DNA from: Pelomonas lactea
Lineage (GTDB): Bacteria; Pseudomonadota; Gammaproteobacteria; Burkholderiales; Burkholderiaceae_C
DNA length: 64,000 nucleotides
Assembly (NCBI RefSeq): GCF_043555885.1
Contig: NZ_JBIGHX010000005.1
Location: forward strand, 186,001 to 250,000
Direction of reading: 5' to 3'
Shown: piece by piece, positions 1 to 7,106 of the stretch
How the letters are laid out: the number at the start of each line of letters is the position of its first letter
Numbering within the stretch: position 1 is the stretch's first letter
Translations under genes and position numbers: made by a program
Notes under the pieces: generated by a model
Databases searched by the model: none
What the model was told of the DNA's origin: nothing
What the model saw: the letters and a program-made list of their open reading frames with translations, nothing else

Positions 1-472
1 CCGACGTGCCGCCGCGGCTGACGACCACGTCGTTCAGCGCCAGCCCCGAGAAGATGGACTCGCCGTCGCGCAGCACGCCGCCTTCCAGCATCGCGCGCGA
101 CTCCACCTCGTAGTCGCCCGCCAGCACCGGCGCCAGCGACTCGCGCCAGCGCTCGATCGGGATGTCCGTGATGAAGCCCAGGCGCCCCTGGTTGATGCCC
201 AGCAGCGGCACGCCGTGGCGGGCCATCTCGCGGGCGAAGCCCAGCATCGTGCCGTCACCGCCAACGACGACGGCCAGGTCGCAGGCGCGGCCCATCTCGT
301 CGTGCGACAGCGCGTCGTAACCCGTCATGCCGGTGTTCTGTGCGGTCTCCGCTTCCAGCGACACATCGACGCCGTGGGTGCACAAGAACTGGGCAATTTC
401 CTCCAGCACCGGCTTGATGCCTGGCGCCTGATGCTTGCCCACGATGGCGACATGTCTGAAGCGCTCGGCCAT
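1..472 (-). CDS. nadK: NAD kinase, C-terminal part off the left edge
   Basis: NAD kinase makes NADP from NAD and ATP in the cytoplasm. Reading leftward from the ATG at 472, about 157 residues are present before the window ends. The protein starts MAERFRHVAIVGK, which is typical for the family. It carries GGDGTML at residues 71-77, the nucleotide-binding hallmark with the catalytic Asp, and GINQGRLGF at about 92-100. It is divergent from hrcA with 67 bp between the start codons, an arrangement common in betaproteobacteria. Identification rests on these motifs; only the missing C-terminus is unverified. Confidence 0.95.
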   Translation of the reverse strand, partial: MAERFRHVAIVGKHQAPGIKPVLEEIAQFLCTHGVDVSLEAETAQNTGMTGYDALSHDEMGRACDLAVVVGGDGTMLGFAREMARHGVPLLGINQGRLGFITDIPIERWRESLAPVLAGDYEVESRAMLEGGVLRDGESIFSGLALNDVVVSRGGTS

Positions 473-527
473 GCGGCAAATTACACCACAGGGGTATCGC
501 CTCTCCTGGGAGCCGAAGGCCTGTTCT

Positions 528-533
528 TAGAAT
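528..533 (+). promoter_or_regulatory. -10 box of hrcA, predicted leaderless transcript
   Basis: TAGAAT ends six bases before the hrcA ATG, so a sigma-70 transcript would begin at or next to the start codon. No clear Shine-Dalgarno sequence and no good -35 are visible. The same hexamer stands 17 bases before the tRNA gene and six bases before tldD. Confidence 0.45.
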
Positions 534-539
534 GGGGCC

Positions 540-1544
540 ATGCTCGACGAGCGCTCCAAATCCCTGCTGAAAACCCTGGTCGAACGCTATATCGCGGATG
601 GCCAGCCGGTCGGCTCACGCACCCTGTCCAAGGCTTCGGGCCTGGAGCTCAGCCCGGCCACCATCCGCAACGTGATGGCCGACCTGGAAGACCTGGGCCT
701 CATCGCCAGCCCGCACACCAGCGCCGGCCGCATCCCGACGCCGCGCGGCTACCGCCTGTTCGTCGACACCATGCTGACGGCCCAGCCCGGCCGGCTGGAG
801 CTGGAGGCCCAGTTGCAGCCCGACCAGCCCCAGCGCGTCATCGCCAGCGCCGCGCAGCTGCTGTCCAACCTGTCCAGCTTCGTCGGCGTCGTCACGTCGC
901 CCAAGAAGCCCAGCGTGTTCCACCACATCGAGTTCCTGCGCCTGGGCGAGCGGCGCGTGCTGGTCATCCTCGTGTCGCCCGATGGCGACGTGCAGAACCG
1001 CGTCATCTTCACCGCGCAAGACCTCACCCAGGCCGAACTCGCCGAGGCCAGCAACCGCCTGAACGCCAGCTACGCCGGCCTGACGCTGGAGGCCGTGCGC
1101 GAGCGGCTGCGCCACGAGGTGGACGCGCTGCGCGGCGAGATCGCCGGGCTGATGAGCGCCGCCGTGCAGGTGGGCACCGAGGCCATGGAACAGCAGGACG
1201 AGCAGGTCATCGTCTCCGGCGAACGCAACCTGCTGACCGTGCAGGACTTCAGCCACGACATGGGCAGCCTGCGCCGCCTGTTCGACCTGTTCGAGCAGAA
1301 GACCCAGCTGATGCGCCTGCTCGACACCTCCAGCCGCGCCGAGGGCGTGCGCATCTACATCGGCGGCGAAAGCCAGGTGGTGCCCTACGAGGAGCTGTCC
1401 ATCGTGTCGGCCCCCTACGAGGTGGACGGCCAGGTCGTGGGCACGCTGGGCGTCATCGGCCCCACGCGCATGGCCTACGACCGCATGATCCAGATCGTCG
1501 ACATCACGTCACGCATGGTGGGCCAGGCCTTGTCGCAGCGCTGA
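540..1544 (+). CDS. hrcA: Heat-inducible transcription repressor HrcA
   Basis: HrcA represses chaperone operons such as groESL and dnaK by binding the CIRCE inverted repeat, and is kept active by GroEL. The 334-residue length matches the family. The N-terminal winged helix contains YIADGQPVGSRTLSK (about residues 18-32) and ATIRNVMADLEDLGL, and the segment SPHTSAGRIPTPRGYR follows, all hallmarks. The C-terminal GAF-like half is complete. The gene is divergent from nadK. I see no CIRCE element in this window, so its targets lie elsewhere. The ATG at 540 lacks a ribosome binding site and sits where transcription should begin. Confidence 0.96.
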   Translation: MLDERSKSLLKTLVERYIADGQPVGSRTLSKASGLELSPATIRNVMADLEDLGLIASPHTSAGRIPTPRGYRLFVDTMLTAQPGRLELEAQLQPDQPQRVIASAAQLLSNLSSFVGVVTSPKKPSVFHHIEFLRLGERRVLVILVSPDGDVQNRVIFTAQDLTQAELAEASNRLNASYAGLTLEAVRERLRHEVDALRGEIAGLMSAAVQVGTEAMEQQDEQVIVSGERNLLTVQDFSHDMGSLRRLFDLFEQKTQLMRLLDTSSRAEGVRIYIGGESQVVPYEELSIVSAPYEVDGQVVGTLGVIGPTRMAYDRMIQIVDITSRMVGQALSQR

Positions 1545-1556
1545 GCCAAGCCTGAC

Positions 1557-1562
1557 TAGAAT
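1557..1562 (+). promoter_or_regulatory. -10 box upstream of the tRNA gene
   Basis: TAGAAT lies 17 bases before the first tRNA base, in the 34-bp gap after hrcA. A possible TTGTCG -35 at 1530-1535 is spaced too far away (21 bp) to be convincing. Confidence 0.4.
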
Positions 1563-1578
1563 CCGCGCCTTCCCTCGG

Positions 1579-1655
1579 GGGCCGTTAGCTCAGTTGGTCA
1601 GAGCAGAGGACTCATAATCCTTTGGTCATTGGTTCAAGTCCAATACGGCCTACCA
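1579..1655 (+). tRNA. tRNA with CAT anticodon, probably lysidine-type Ile2 (otherwise elongator Met)
   Basis: The 77-base cloverleaf includes an encoded CCA end. The acceptor stem pairs 1579-1585 with 1645-1651, with a G-U at position 1-72. The D arm is GCTC/GAGC, the anticodon loop is CTCATAA, and the T arm ATTGG-TTCAAGT-CCAAT is perfect. A CAT anticodon serves either Met or, after lysidine modification by TilS, Ile AUA codons. This acceptor has consecutive C4-G69 and C5-G68 pairs, which TilS recognises in E. coli, and the body resembles E. coli ileX more than the elongator Met tRNA. I therefore favour Ile2. It is not an initiator because the 1-72 pair is not mismatched. Confidence 0.85.
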
Positions 1656-1745
1656 CCCCTGCCCGCCTGCGGGCCCGGTGCGTGTGTTGAGGCGCTCCAG
1701 TAGACTGCACAGAATCCTGTCATCTACCCACCCAAGGAGCCGGCC

Positions 1746-2069
1746 ATGGGCTTTTCAGCCAGCGATGTGGTGCCCTTCACCCAGGCGCGCGCCAACCTCT
1801 CCGAACTGGCGGACCAGGCCAAGGCCGGCGCCGAGAAGATCATCACCAAGAACGGCGAGAGCTACGTTGCCCTCATCGACGCCGCGCGGCTGGACTACTA
1901 CCACCAGCTGGAGCGCGAGCGCATCCACCTGCTGCTGATTGACGACGCCCAGCGCGGCCTGGCCGACATCGAGGCCGGCCGCACCGTCGAGGCCGATGCC
2001 GCCATTGCCAAGCTGCAGCAGCGCCGTGCCGGCGCCACCCCGGGCAAGGCCGCCAAGAAGCGTGGCTGA
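1746..2069 (+). CDS. Phd/YefM-type antitoxin
   Basis: This 107-residue protein looks like a type II antitoxin. The N-terminal half has the Phd/YefM fold pattern: a VVPFTQARANLSELADQAKAG segment, then a beta strand KIITKNGESYVALID. These antitoxins dimerise, bind their own promoter and neutralise the partner toxin with a disordered C-terminal tail; here the tail is rich in Ala, Gly and Lys. A ribosome binding site (AAGGAG) precedes the ATG. Its last 8 bases overlap the GTG start of the RelE/ParE-like toxin gene, as in most such pairs. Family assignment is by pattern only. Confidence 0.82.
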   Translation: MGFSASDVVPFTQARANLSELADQAKAGAEKIITKNGESYVALIDAARLDYYHQLERERIHLLLIDDAQRGLADIEAGRTVEADAAIAKLQQRRAGATPGKAAKKRG

Positions 2070-2463
2070 GAGCCTGTACCGGGTCGAACTGACCGCCAGC
2101 TTCCTGGCGCGGCTGGACGCCATCGAGGCCTTCCTGACCGAAGCCGACGCGGCCTTCGCCTTCGACGACCTGCTGGACGAACTGCGCGCCACGGTCATCC
2201 CCAACCTGGCCCGCTTCCCTCGCATTGGGCGGCGCTACCTGGCCAACCCGCCGCAGTCGGCCGAGGCCCTGGCGCAACTCGCCCTGTTGCCCGCTGGGGC
2301 GGCTGGCGCGCTGCGCGAGTACCTGCATGACGACTACCTGATGCTCTACACGGCCGTGGACGCGCAGGCCGCGGTCTATCTGCTGTCCATTCGGCACCAC
2401 CGGCAGCTTTCGTTTGATTTCGCCCGGCATTGGCCGGGCGCCAGCAAGACAACCAAAACATGA
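2062..2463 (+). CDS. RelE/ParE-family toxin
   Basis: A 133-residue protein read from GTG at 2062, inside the end of the antitoxin gene (overlap GTGGCTGA). The start MAESLYRVELTASFLARLDAIEAFL has the helix-hairpin pattern of ParE/RelE toxins. The C-terminal region LMLYTAVDAQAAVYLLSIRHHRQLSFD matches the usual closing strands (YxV, V-LLSIRHxRQ). RelE members cut mRNA on ribosomes and ParE members poison gyrase; the sequence does not decide between them. The stop at 2461-2463 overlaps the ATG of the next gene as ATGA, so toxin and methylase genes are translationally coupled, which is unusual. Confidence 0.82.
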   Translation: MAESLYRVELTASFLARLDAIEAFLTEADAAFAFDDLLDELRATVIPNLARFPRIGRRYLANPPQSAEALAQLALLPAGAAGALREYLHDDYLMLYTAVDAQAAVYLLSIRHHRQLSFDFARHWPGASKTTKT

Positions 2464-4601
2464 CCATCCTTCTCGAAACCTTGCTCAAGGACAGCGCCTA
2501 CAAGCTGAGTCAGTTCAAGTCCGAACACATCATTGGGCTCGAAGCGTCGATCTCGGTGAAGGACGCTGCCAAGAAGCCGACGCCTTACGTCACCTGTCTG
2601 GTCCGTGGCAAGCCGATCAAGCTCACACCGGAAGAGGCCATTCGGCAGCTCTTCTTGAGGGTCTTGCGCGACGACCTGGGCTACCCGGTCACGCGCATGC
2701 AGCTCGAATACGAGGTCACCTTCGGCCGGGAGAAGAAGCGCGCCGACATCTGCGTCTTCGACAAAGACAAGACTGACGCGCCTTACATCCTGATCGAGAC
2801 CAAGAAGCCCAAGCTGAAGGACGGCAAGGAGCAGCTCAAGAGCTACTGCCACGCCACCGGCGCCCCCATGGGCGTGTGGACCAATGGCGACCAGATCTCG
2901 TACTACCACCGCAAGGACCCGAACTACTTCGAGGACATCCCGCGCATTCCAGCAGCCAGCCAGAAGCTGTCAGACATCCTCAGCGAGCGCTGGACCATTG
3001 AGGACCTTGCAGCGCGCGACAAGCTCGTCCACGAGCGCAAGTCGCTGAAGGACCTGATCCTTGAGATGGAAGACGAAGTGCTGGCCAATGCCGGCGTGGA
3101 CGTGTTCGAGGAACTGTTCAAGCTCGTGTTCACCAAGCTGTACGACGAGCTGGAAGGCGGCCGCGACAAGAAGCGCCACCTGGTGTTCAAGAACTACGGC
3201 GAGACCGAGACCGAACTGCAAGAAAAAATTCAGGCGCTGTTCGACAAGGCACGCAAGCGCTGGGAAGGCGTGTTTTCGACCGACGCCCGAATCGAGCTGA
3301 CGCCGAGTCATTTGGCGGTGTGCGTGTCATCGCTGGAAAAGGTCAAGCTCTTCAACTCCAACCTGGAGGTCGTGGACGAGGCGTTTGAGTACCTCATCAA
3401 CAAGTCCAGCAAGGGCGAGAAAGGCCAGTACTTCACGCCGCGCTACGTGATCGACATGTGCGTGAAGATGCTCAACCCCCACGAGAGCGAGACGTTGATC
3501 GACACGGCCGCTGGCAGCTGCGGCTTCCCGGTGCATGGCATCTTCCATGTGTGGGAAAAGATCATGCAGGACGAAGGGCTGACCAAGAGCCACCTCTTCA
3601 CCACCGAGAAGAAGCCCGCGCGCTGCGAGGACTATGTGCGCGACAAGGTGTTTGCCATCGACTTCGACGAGAAGGCCGTGCGCGTGGGCCGCACGCTGAA
3701 CCTGATCGCCGGCGACGGCCAGACCAATGTGCTGCACCTGAACACGCTGGACTACGAACGCTGGGGCGAGCGCGTGGACACCGAAGCCTGGCAGGACGTG
3801 TACGGCGACGGCTGGAAGAAACTGCGCAAGCTGCGCGCTGCCAAGGACCAGAACCGCGACTTCAACTTCGACGTGCTGATGGCCAACCCGCCCTTTGCCG
3901 GCGACATCAAGGAGACCCGCATCCTGGCCAAGTACGACCTGGCCCGCTCGGTGAGCTTCGACAAGATCGGCAACGTCGATGCCGACGACAAGAACATCGT
4001 TGATGCCCGCGCGAAGGCGCCCGGCTTTGCCGAAGCCCTGCATGCCAGCCACGAGGTGATCTACCAGATGGCCGACGGCACCTACCGCAAGGTGAAGGTG
4101 AAGAACCAGAACACCGTCGGTCGCGACATCCTGTTCATCGAGCGCAACCTCAGCTTCCTGAAGCCGGGCGGGCGCATGGCGGTGGTGCTGCCGCAGGGGC
4201 GGTTCAACAACTCGTCCGACAAGTTCCTGCGCGAGTACCTGGCCGCGCATGGCCGCATCCTGGCCGTGGTGGGCCTGCACGGCAATGTGTTCAAGCCCCA
4301 CACCGGCACCAAGACCAGCGTGCTGTTCTTCCAGAAGTGGAACGACGACCCCAAGGCCGGGCCGCTGTGCCCGCAGGTGGACGACTACCCGATCTTCTTC
4401 GCCACCATGCGCGAGCCCAGCAAGGACAACTCGGGCGAGAAGATCTATCGCCAGGGGGCGGATGGCAAGCCGCTGCTGGACGCCCACGGCCACCTGATCG
4501 TCAAGCACGACCTGTTCAACCACGATGGGCAGACCGAAGACGGCATCGCCGAAGCCTTCCAGGAGTTTGCGAAGAAGGAGGGCCTGCCTTTTTTTCCATG
4601 A
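2460..4601 (+). CDS. Restriction nuclease (HsdR N-type domain) - N6-adenine methylase fusion
   Basis: A 713-residue protein. Residues about 80-118 carry a PD-(D/E)xK-like core: Asp in RADICVFD (near 97) and ETKK (113-116), as in the N-terminal domain of type I HsdR. From about 320 it is an HsdM-type N6-adenine methylase: GQYFTPRYVIDM, SAM-binding motif I DTAAGSCGFP (about 348-357) and catalytic NPPF at 476-479. No helicase motor follows. A nuclease-methylase chain paired with a separate specificity subunit is the BcgI-like (type IIB) arrangement. The start is the ATG at 2460, overlapping the toxin stop. The stop overlaps the next ATG. The nuclease role is inferred from the motif. Confidence 0.88.
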   Translation: MTILLETLLKDSAYKLSQFKSEHIIGLEASISVKDAAKKPTPYVTCLVRGKPIKLTPEEAIRQLFLRVLRDDLGYPVTRMQLEYEVTFGREKKRADICVFDKDKTDAPYILIETKKPKLKDGKEQLKSYCHATGAPMGVWTNGDQISYYHRKDPNYFEDIPRIPAASQKLSDILSERWTIEDLAARDKLVHERKSLKDLILEMEDEVLANAGVDVFEELFKLVFTKLYDELEGGRDKKRHLVFKNYGETETELQEKIQALFDKARKRWEGVFSTDARIELTPSHLAVCVSSLEKVKLFNSNLEVVDEAFEYLINKSSKGEKGQYFTPRYVIDMCVKMLNPHESETLIDTAAGSCGFPVHGIFHVWEKIMQDEGLTKSHLFTTEKKPARCEDYVRDKVFAIDFDEKAVRVGRTLNLIAGDGQTNVLHLNTLDYERWGERVDTEAWQDVYGDGWKKLRKLRAAKDQNRDFNFDVLMANPPFAGDIKETRILAKYDLARSVSFDKIGNVDADDKNIVDARAKAPGFAEALHASHEVIYQMADGTYRKVKVKNQNTVGRDILFIERNLSFLKPGGRMAVVLPQGRFNNSSDKFLREYLAAHGRILAVVGLHGNVFKPHTGTKTSVLFFQKWNDDPKAGPLCPQVDDYPIFFATMREPSKDNSGEKIYRQGADGKPLLDAHGHLIVKHDLFNHDGQTEDGIAEAFQEFAKKEGLPFFP

Positions 4602-6085
4602 GCCCCTTTGATGCCGCACGGTACGCGCGGTTGTTGAAGGGGCTGGAAGCGATCGAAAGACCGGCAAGCGACGTGTTCAGCCGCGAGCGGATGGACTCGG
4701 AGGCTTTTGCGAAAGCTGCCCTGGAACTGTCAGCACGACTGGCGAAGCTGCCCAGAGTGGACGCTGTGAGCCAGGTTGCCGCCGTATCTGACGGCAACCA
4801 CCTCAGCATTGCCAATGAGTTTGGCGAAGCTGAAGGTGGCGTCCGCTATCTGCGCGGGCAGGATATCAACGGCGCAATGATGCTGGATGACCGCAATCCA
4901 GTCTTCATCCCGGAATCCGAATACGACAAGCTCGCTCGCTCACACATATTTCGCGATGACGTTCTGATCACCATCGTCGGCGCCAATACTGGGCAGACGG
5001 CGCTGGTGGACGCTGCCCCAGAAAAACTCACGGCGAACTGCAAGTTGGGCATTCTTCGCGCTAAGCGAGGCGTTATTGCGCCGGCCTATCTGCACGCGTT
5101 CTTGGCCGGCCGTTACGGTCAATCTCAGGTTCTCTCCGCTAAGCGTGGCGGTGGGCAAATGGGGTTAATTCTGCCTGACTTGAAGGCGCTTGCCATCGCC
5201 AGGTTCTCTGAGAAGTTTGAAGCGCGCGTTGCTTATGTCTCCATACTCGCACATCAGACCAACCGGGAGCGACAAGCGCATTTTGGGGGAGTAGAAGCAG
5301 TCCTACTGACAGCGCTAGGTCTGGGTGCCTGGAGAGCTCCCGAGTCATTGAGCTATGTCCGCCAAAGCAGCGAAGCATTCTCGGCTGCACGCCTTGATGC
5401 AGAGCATTTCCAGGAAAAGTTCTATTCTGCTCGCCAAGCCTTGTTGGATGCGGGCGCCAAACGTTTCGTTCCGCTGCCGGAACTACTGATCGCTCTGACC
5501 AATGGTCATACCCCGCTGAGGCACGATCTCAATGTTGGCGATGTGCCATTCCTGTGCGCTGAGCATGTCACGGATTTCAACATGAGTTATGAATCGGACA
5601 AACGCATTTTGCTGGAGCACCATCATGGTGAATTGGCGAGAACGGCTTTGCGCGACGGCGACGTTCTGTTCACCATCAAGGGGCGGGTTGGAAACGCTGC
5701 AATTGCCGAACGTGTGCCTGGCCCGGTCAACATAAATCAAGATGTCGGTCTGCTGCGATTCACCGATGAATTGCCACTTTGGTACATCGTTGCATACCTC
5801 AACTGCCAATTTGGCAAGCTCCAGTCAGAAAAGATGGCCACTGGAGCAATTAATCCATTCCTAGGTTTGTTTAGTATTCGTCAGTTTGAGGTCCCCGAGT
5901 TTGATCGCGGCGTTATGGAGGACATCGCGCGTCGGACACAGCGATTTGTAAGCAAGACTCGCGAGGCCAGCCAGCGCGCAACGCAATTACTTGACGCTGC
6001 CAAGCGGGCCGTCGAGATCGCCATCGAAGACAGCGAAGCCGCCGCACTGGCCTACCTTGACCGGGTAGCGCCTCGCGTCCATTGA
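4598..6085 (+). CDS. Restriction-modification specificity subunit (HsdS-like)
   Basis: A 495-residue partner of the methylase, starting in an ATGA overlap. Type I S subunits carry two target-recognition domains separated by helices. Here residues about 50-230 and 290-465 form two such halves, each with the pattern 'start of recognition domain ... D(V/I)LxT(I)xGxxG' (DDVLITIVGANTGQ and GDVLFTIKGRVGN). A C-terminal helix with SQRATQLLDAAKRAVE closes it. It should set the DNA sequence cut and methylated by the fused subunit. From about 4760 to 6000 the DNA is visibly AT-richer than all neighbours, which points to acquired recognition domains. Confidence 0.85.
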   Translation: MSPFDAARYARLLKGLEAIERPASDVFSRERMDSEAFAKAALELSARLAKLPRVDAVSQVAAVSDGNHLSIANEFGEAEGGVRYLRGQDINGAMMLDDRNPVFIPESEYDKLARSHIFRDDVLITIVGANTGQTALVDAAPEKLTANCKLGILRAKRGVIAPAYLHAFLAGRYGQSQVLSAKRGGGQMGLILPDLKALAIARFSEKFEARVAYVSILAHQTNRERQAHFGGVEAVLLTALGLGAWRAPESLSYVRQSSEAFSAARLDAEHFQEKFYSARQALLDAGAKRFVPLPELLIALTNGHTPLRHDLNVGDVPFLCAEHVTDFNMSYESDKRILLEHHHGELARTALRDGDVLFTIKGRVGNAAIAERVPGPVNINQDVGLLRFTDELPLWYIVAYLNCQFGKLQSEKMATGAINPFLGLFSIRQFEVPEFDRGVMEDIARRTQRFVSKTREASQRATQLLDAAKRAVEIAIEDSEAAALAYLDRVAPRVH

Positions 6086-6114
6086 ACGCCACGCCAAACA
6101 GGGGGAAGCAAACC

Positions 6115-7029
6115 ATGGCCGAAATCACCCGCCGCCGCACCGGCGAATTCCTGCGCGAGCTGTTCAGCATCCTGCTGGCGGCGCCAGAAGGCCTGCGAGC
6201 CAGCGAAGCCCTGCAGGTGCTGGCCAGCCGCGTCACCTTGTCGCCCTACGAGGCTGACAGCTATGAATCCGGCGGGCGCCGCTTCGAGAAGATCGTCCGC
6301 TTCGCCACGGTCGATTGCGTCAAGGCGGGCTGGTTGGTGAAGGACAAGGGCATCTGGTCCATCACCGACGAAGGGCGCGCTGCCCATGCGGCGCTGGTGG
6401 ACCCGGAGGCCTTCTACAAGCGGGCGTGCAAGCTGTACGCGGAGTGGAAGGCCGCGCAGCCCGATGCCGAGGCGCCGGCGGCGGCCGGCCCGGCGGTAGC
6501 CGGCGGCGCAGACGACGTGGGCAGCAACGCCAAGGCGGTGAGCGTGACGTTCGAGATGGCCGAGGAGGAGGCCTGGGCCGAGATCTCCAGGTACCTGCAA
6601 GGCATGAACCCGTACGAGTTCCAGCACCTGGTGGCCGACTTGCTGCGAGCCATGTCGTACCACGTCAGCTGGGTGTCCCCGCCCGGCAAGGATGGCGGCG
6701 TGGACATCCAGGCGTGGCCCGACGCGCTGGGCACGCGGCTGCCGCGCATCAAGGTGCAGGTGAAGCGCCAGCAGCAAGCGGTGAGCGTGGAGGGCCTGCG
6801 GTCCTTCATGGCCGTGCTGGGCGATGACGATGTGGGCCTGTTCGTCTGCACCGGCGGTTTCACGAAGGACGCCGAAGCCGAGGCGCGCACGCAGGAAAAG
6901 CGGCGCATCAACTTGATCAACTTGAAGAAGCTGTTCGACCTGTGGGATGAGCACTACGACAAGCTGACCGATCAAGCCCGGCGTCGCTTGCCGTTGCGAT
7001 CCATCAGCTTCCTGGCGCCGGGCGGCTAG
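6115..7029 (+). CDS. mrr: Mrr-type restriction endonuclease
   Basis: A 304-residue protein of Mrr architecture. An N-terminal winged-helix domain (about 1-95, ending GIWSITDEGRAAH) is followed by an Ala/Pro-rich linker. A C-terminal Mrr catalytic domain carries FQHLVADLLRAM, KDGGVDIQAW (about 192-201) and IKVQVKR (about 212-218), that is the D-(Q/E)xK nuclease core. Mrr enzymes are type IV nucleases that cut methylated DNA. ATG at 6115 is preferred over the in-frame TTG at 6082 because GGGGGAAG precedes it. It begins 29 bp after the specificity gene and probably shares its transcript. It may either cut foreign-methylated DNA or act with the upstream enzyme. Confidence 0.86.
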   Translation: MAEITRRRTGEFLRELFSILLAAPEGLRASEALQVLASRVTLSPYEADSYESGGRRFEKIVRFATVDCVKAGWLVKDKGIWSITDEGRAAHAALVDPEAFYKRACKLYAEWKAAQPDAEAPAAAGPAVAGGADDVGSNAKAVSVTFEMAEEEAWAEISRYLQGMNPYEFQHLVADLLRAMSYHVSWVSPPGKDGGVDIQAWPDALGTRLPRIKVQVKRQQQAVSVEGLRSFMAVLGDDDVGLFVCTGGFTKDAEAEARTQEKRRINLINLKKLFDLWDEHYDKLTDQARRRLPLRSISFLAPGG

Positions 7030-7106
7030 GCAGCGCATCCCGCGGGCACGGCCACGCGGCACGTTGAAGCGGCGTTCTGCGAAGGCCCGCGGCCACGCCG
7101 CAACGC

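Noticed and set aside
6082..6114. TTG start for the Mrr gene
   Set aside because: It lacks a ribosome binding site, whereas the ATG at 6115 is preceded by GGGGGAAG at good spacing.
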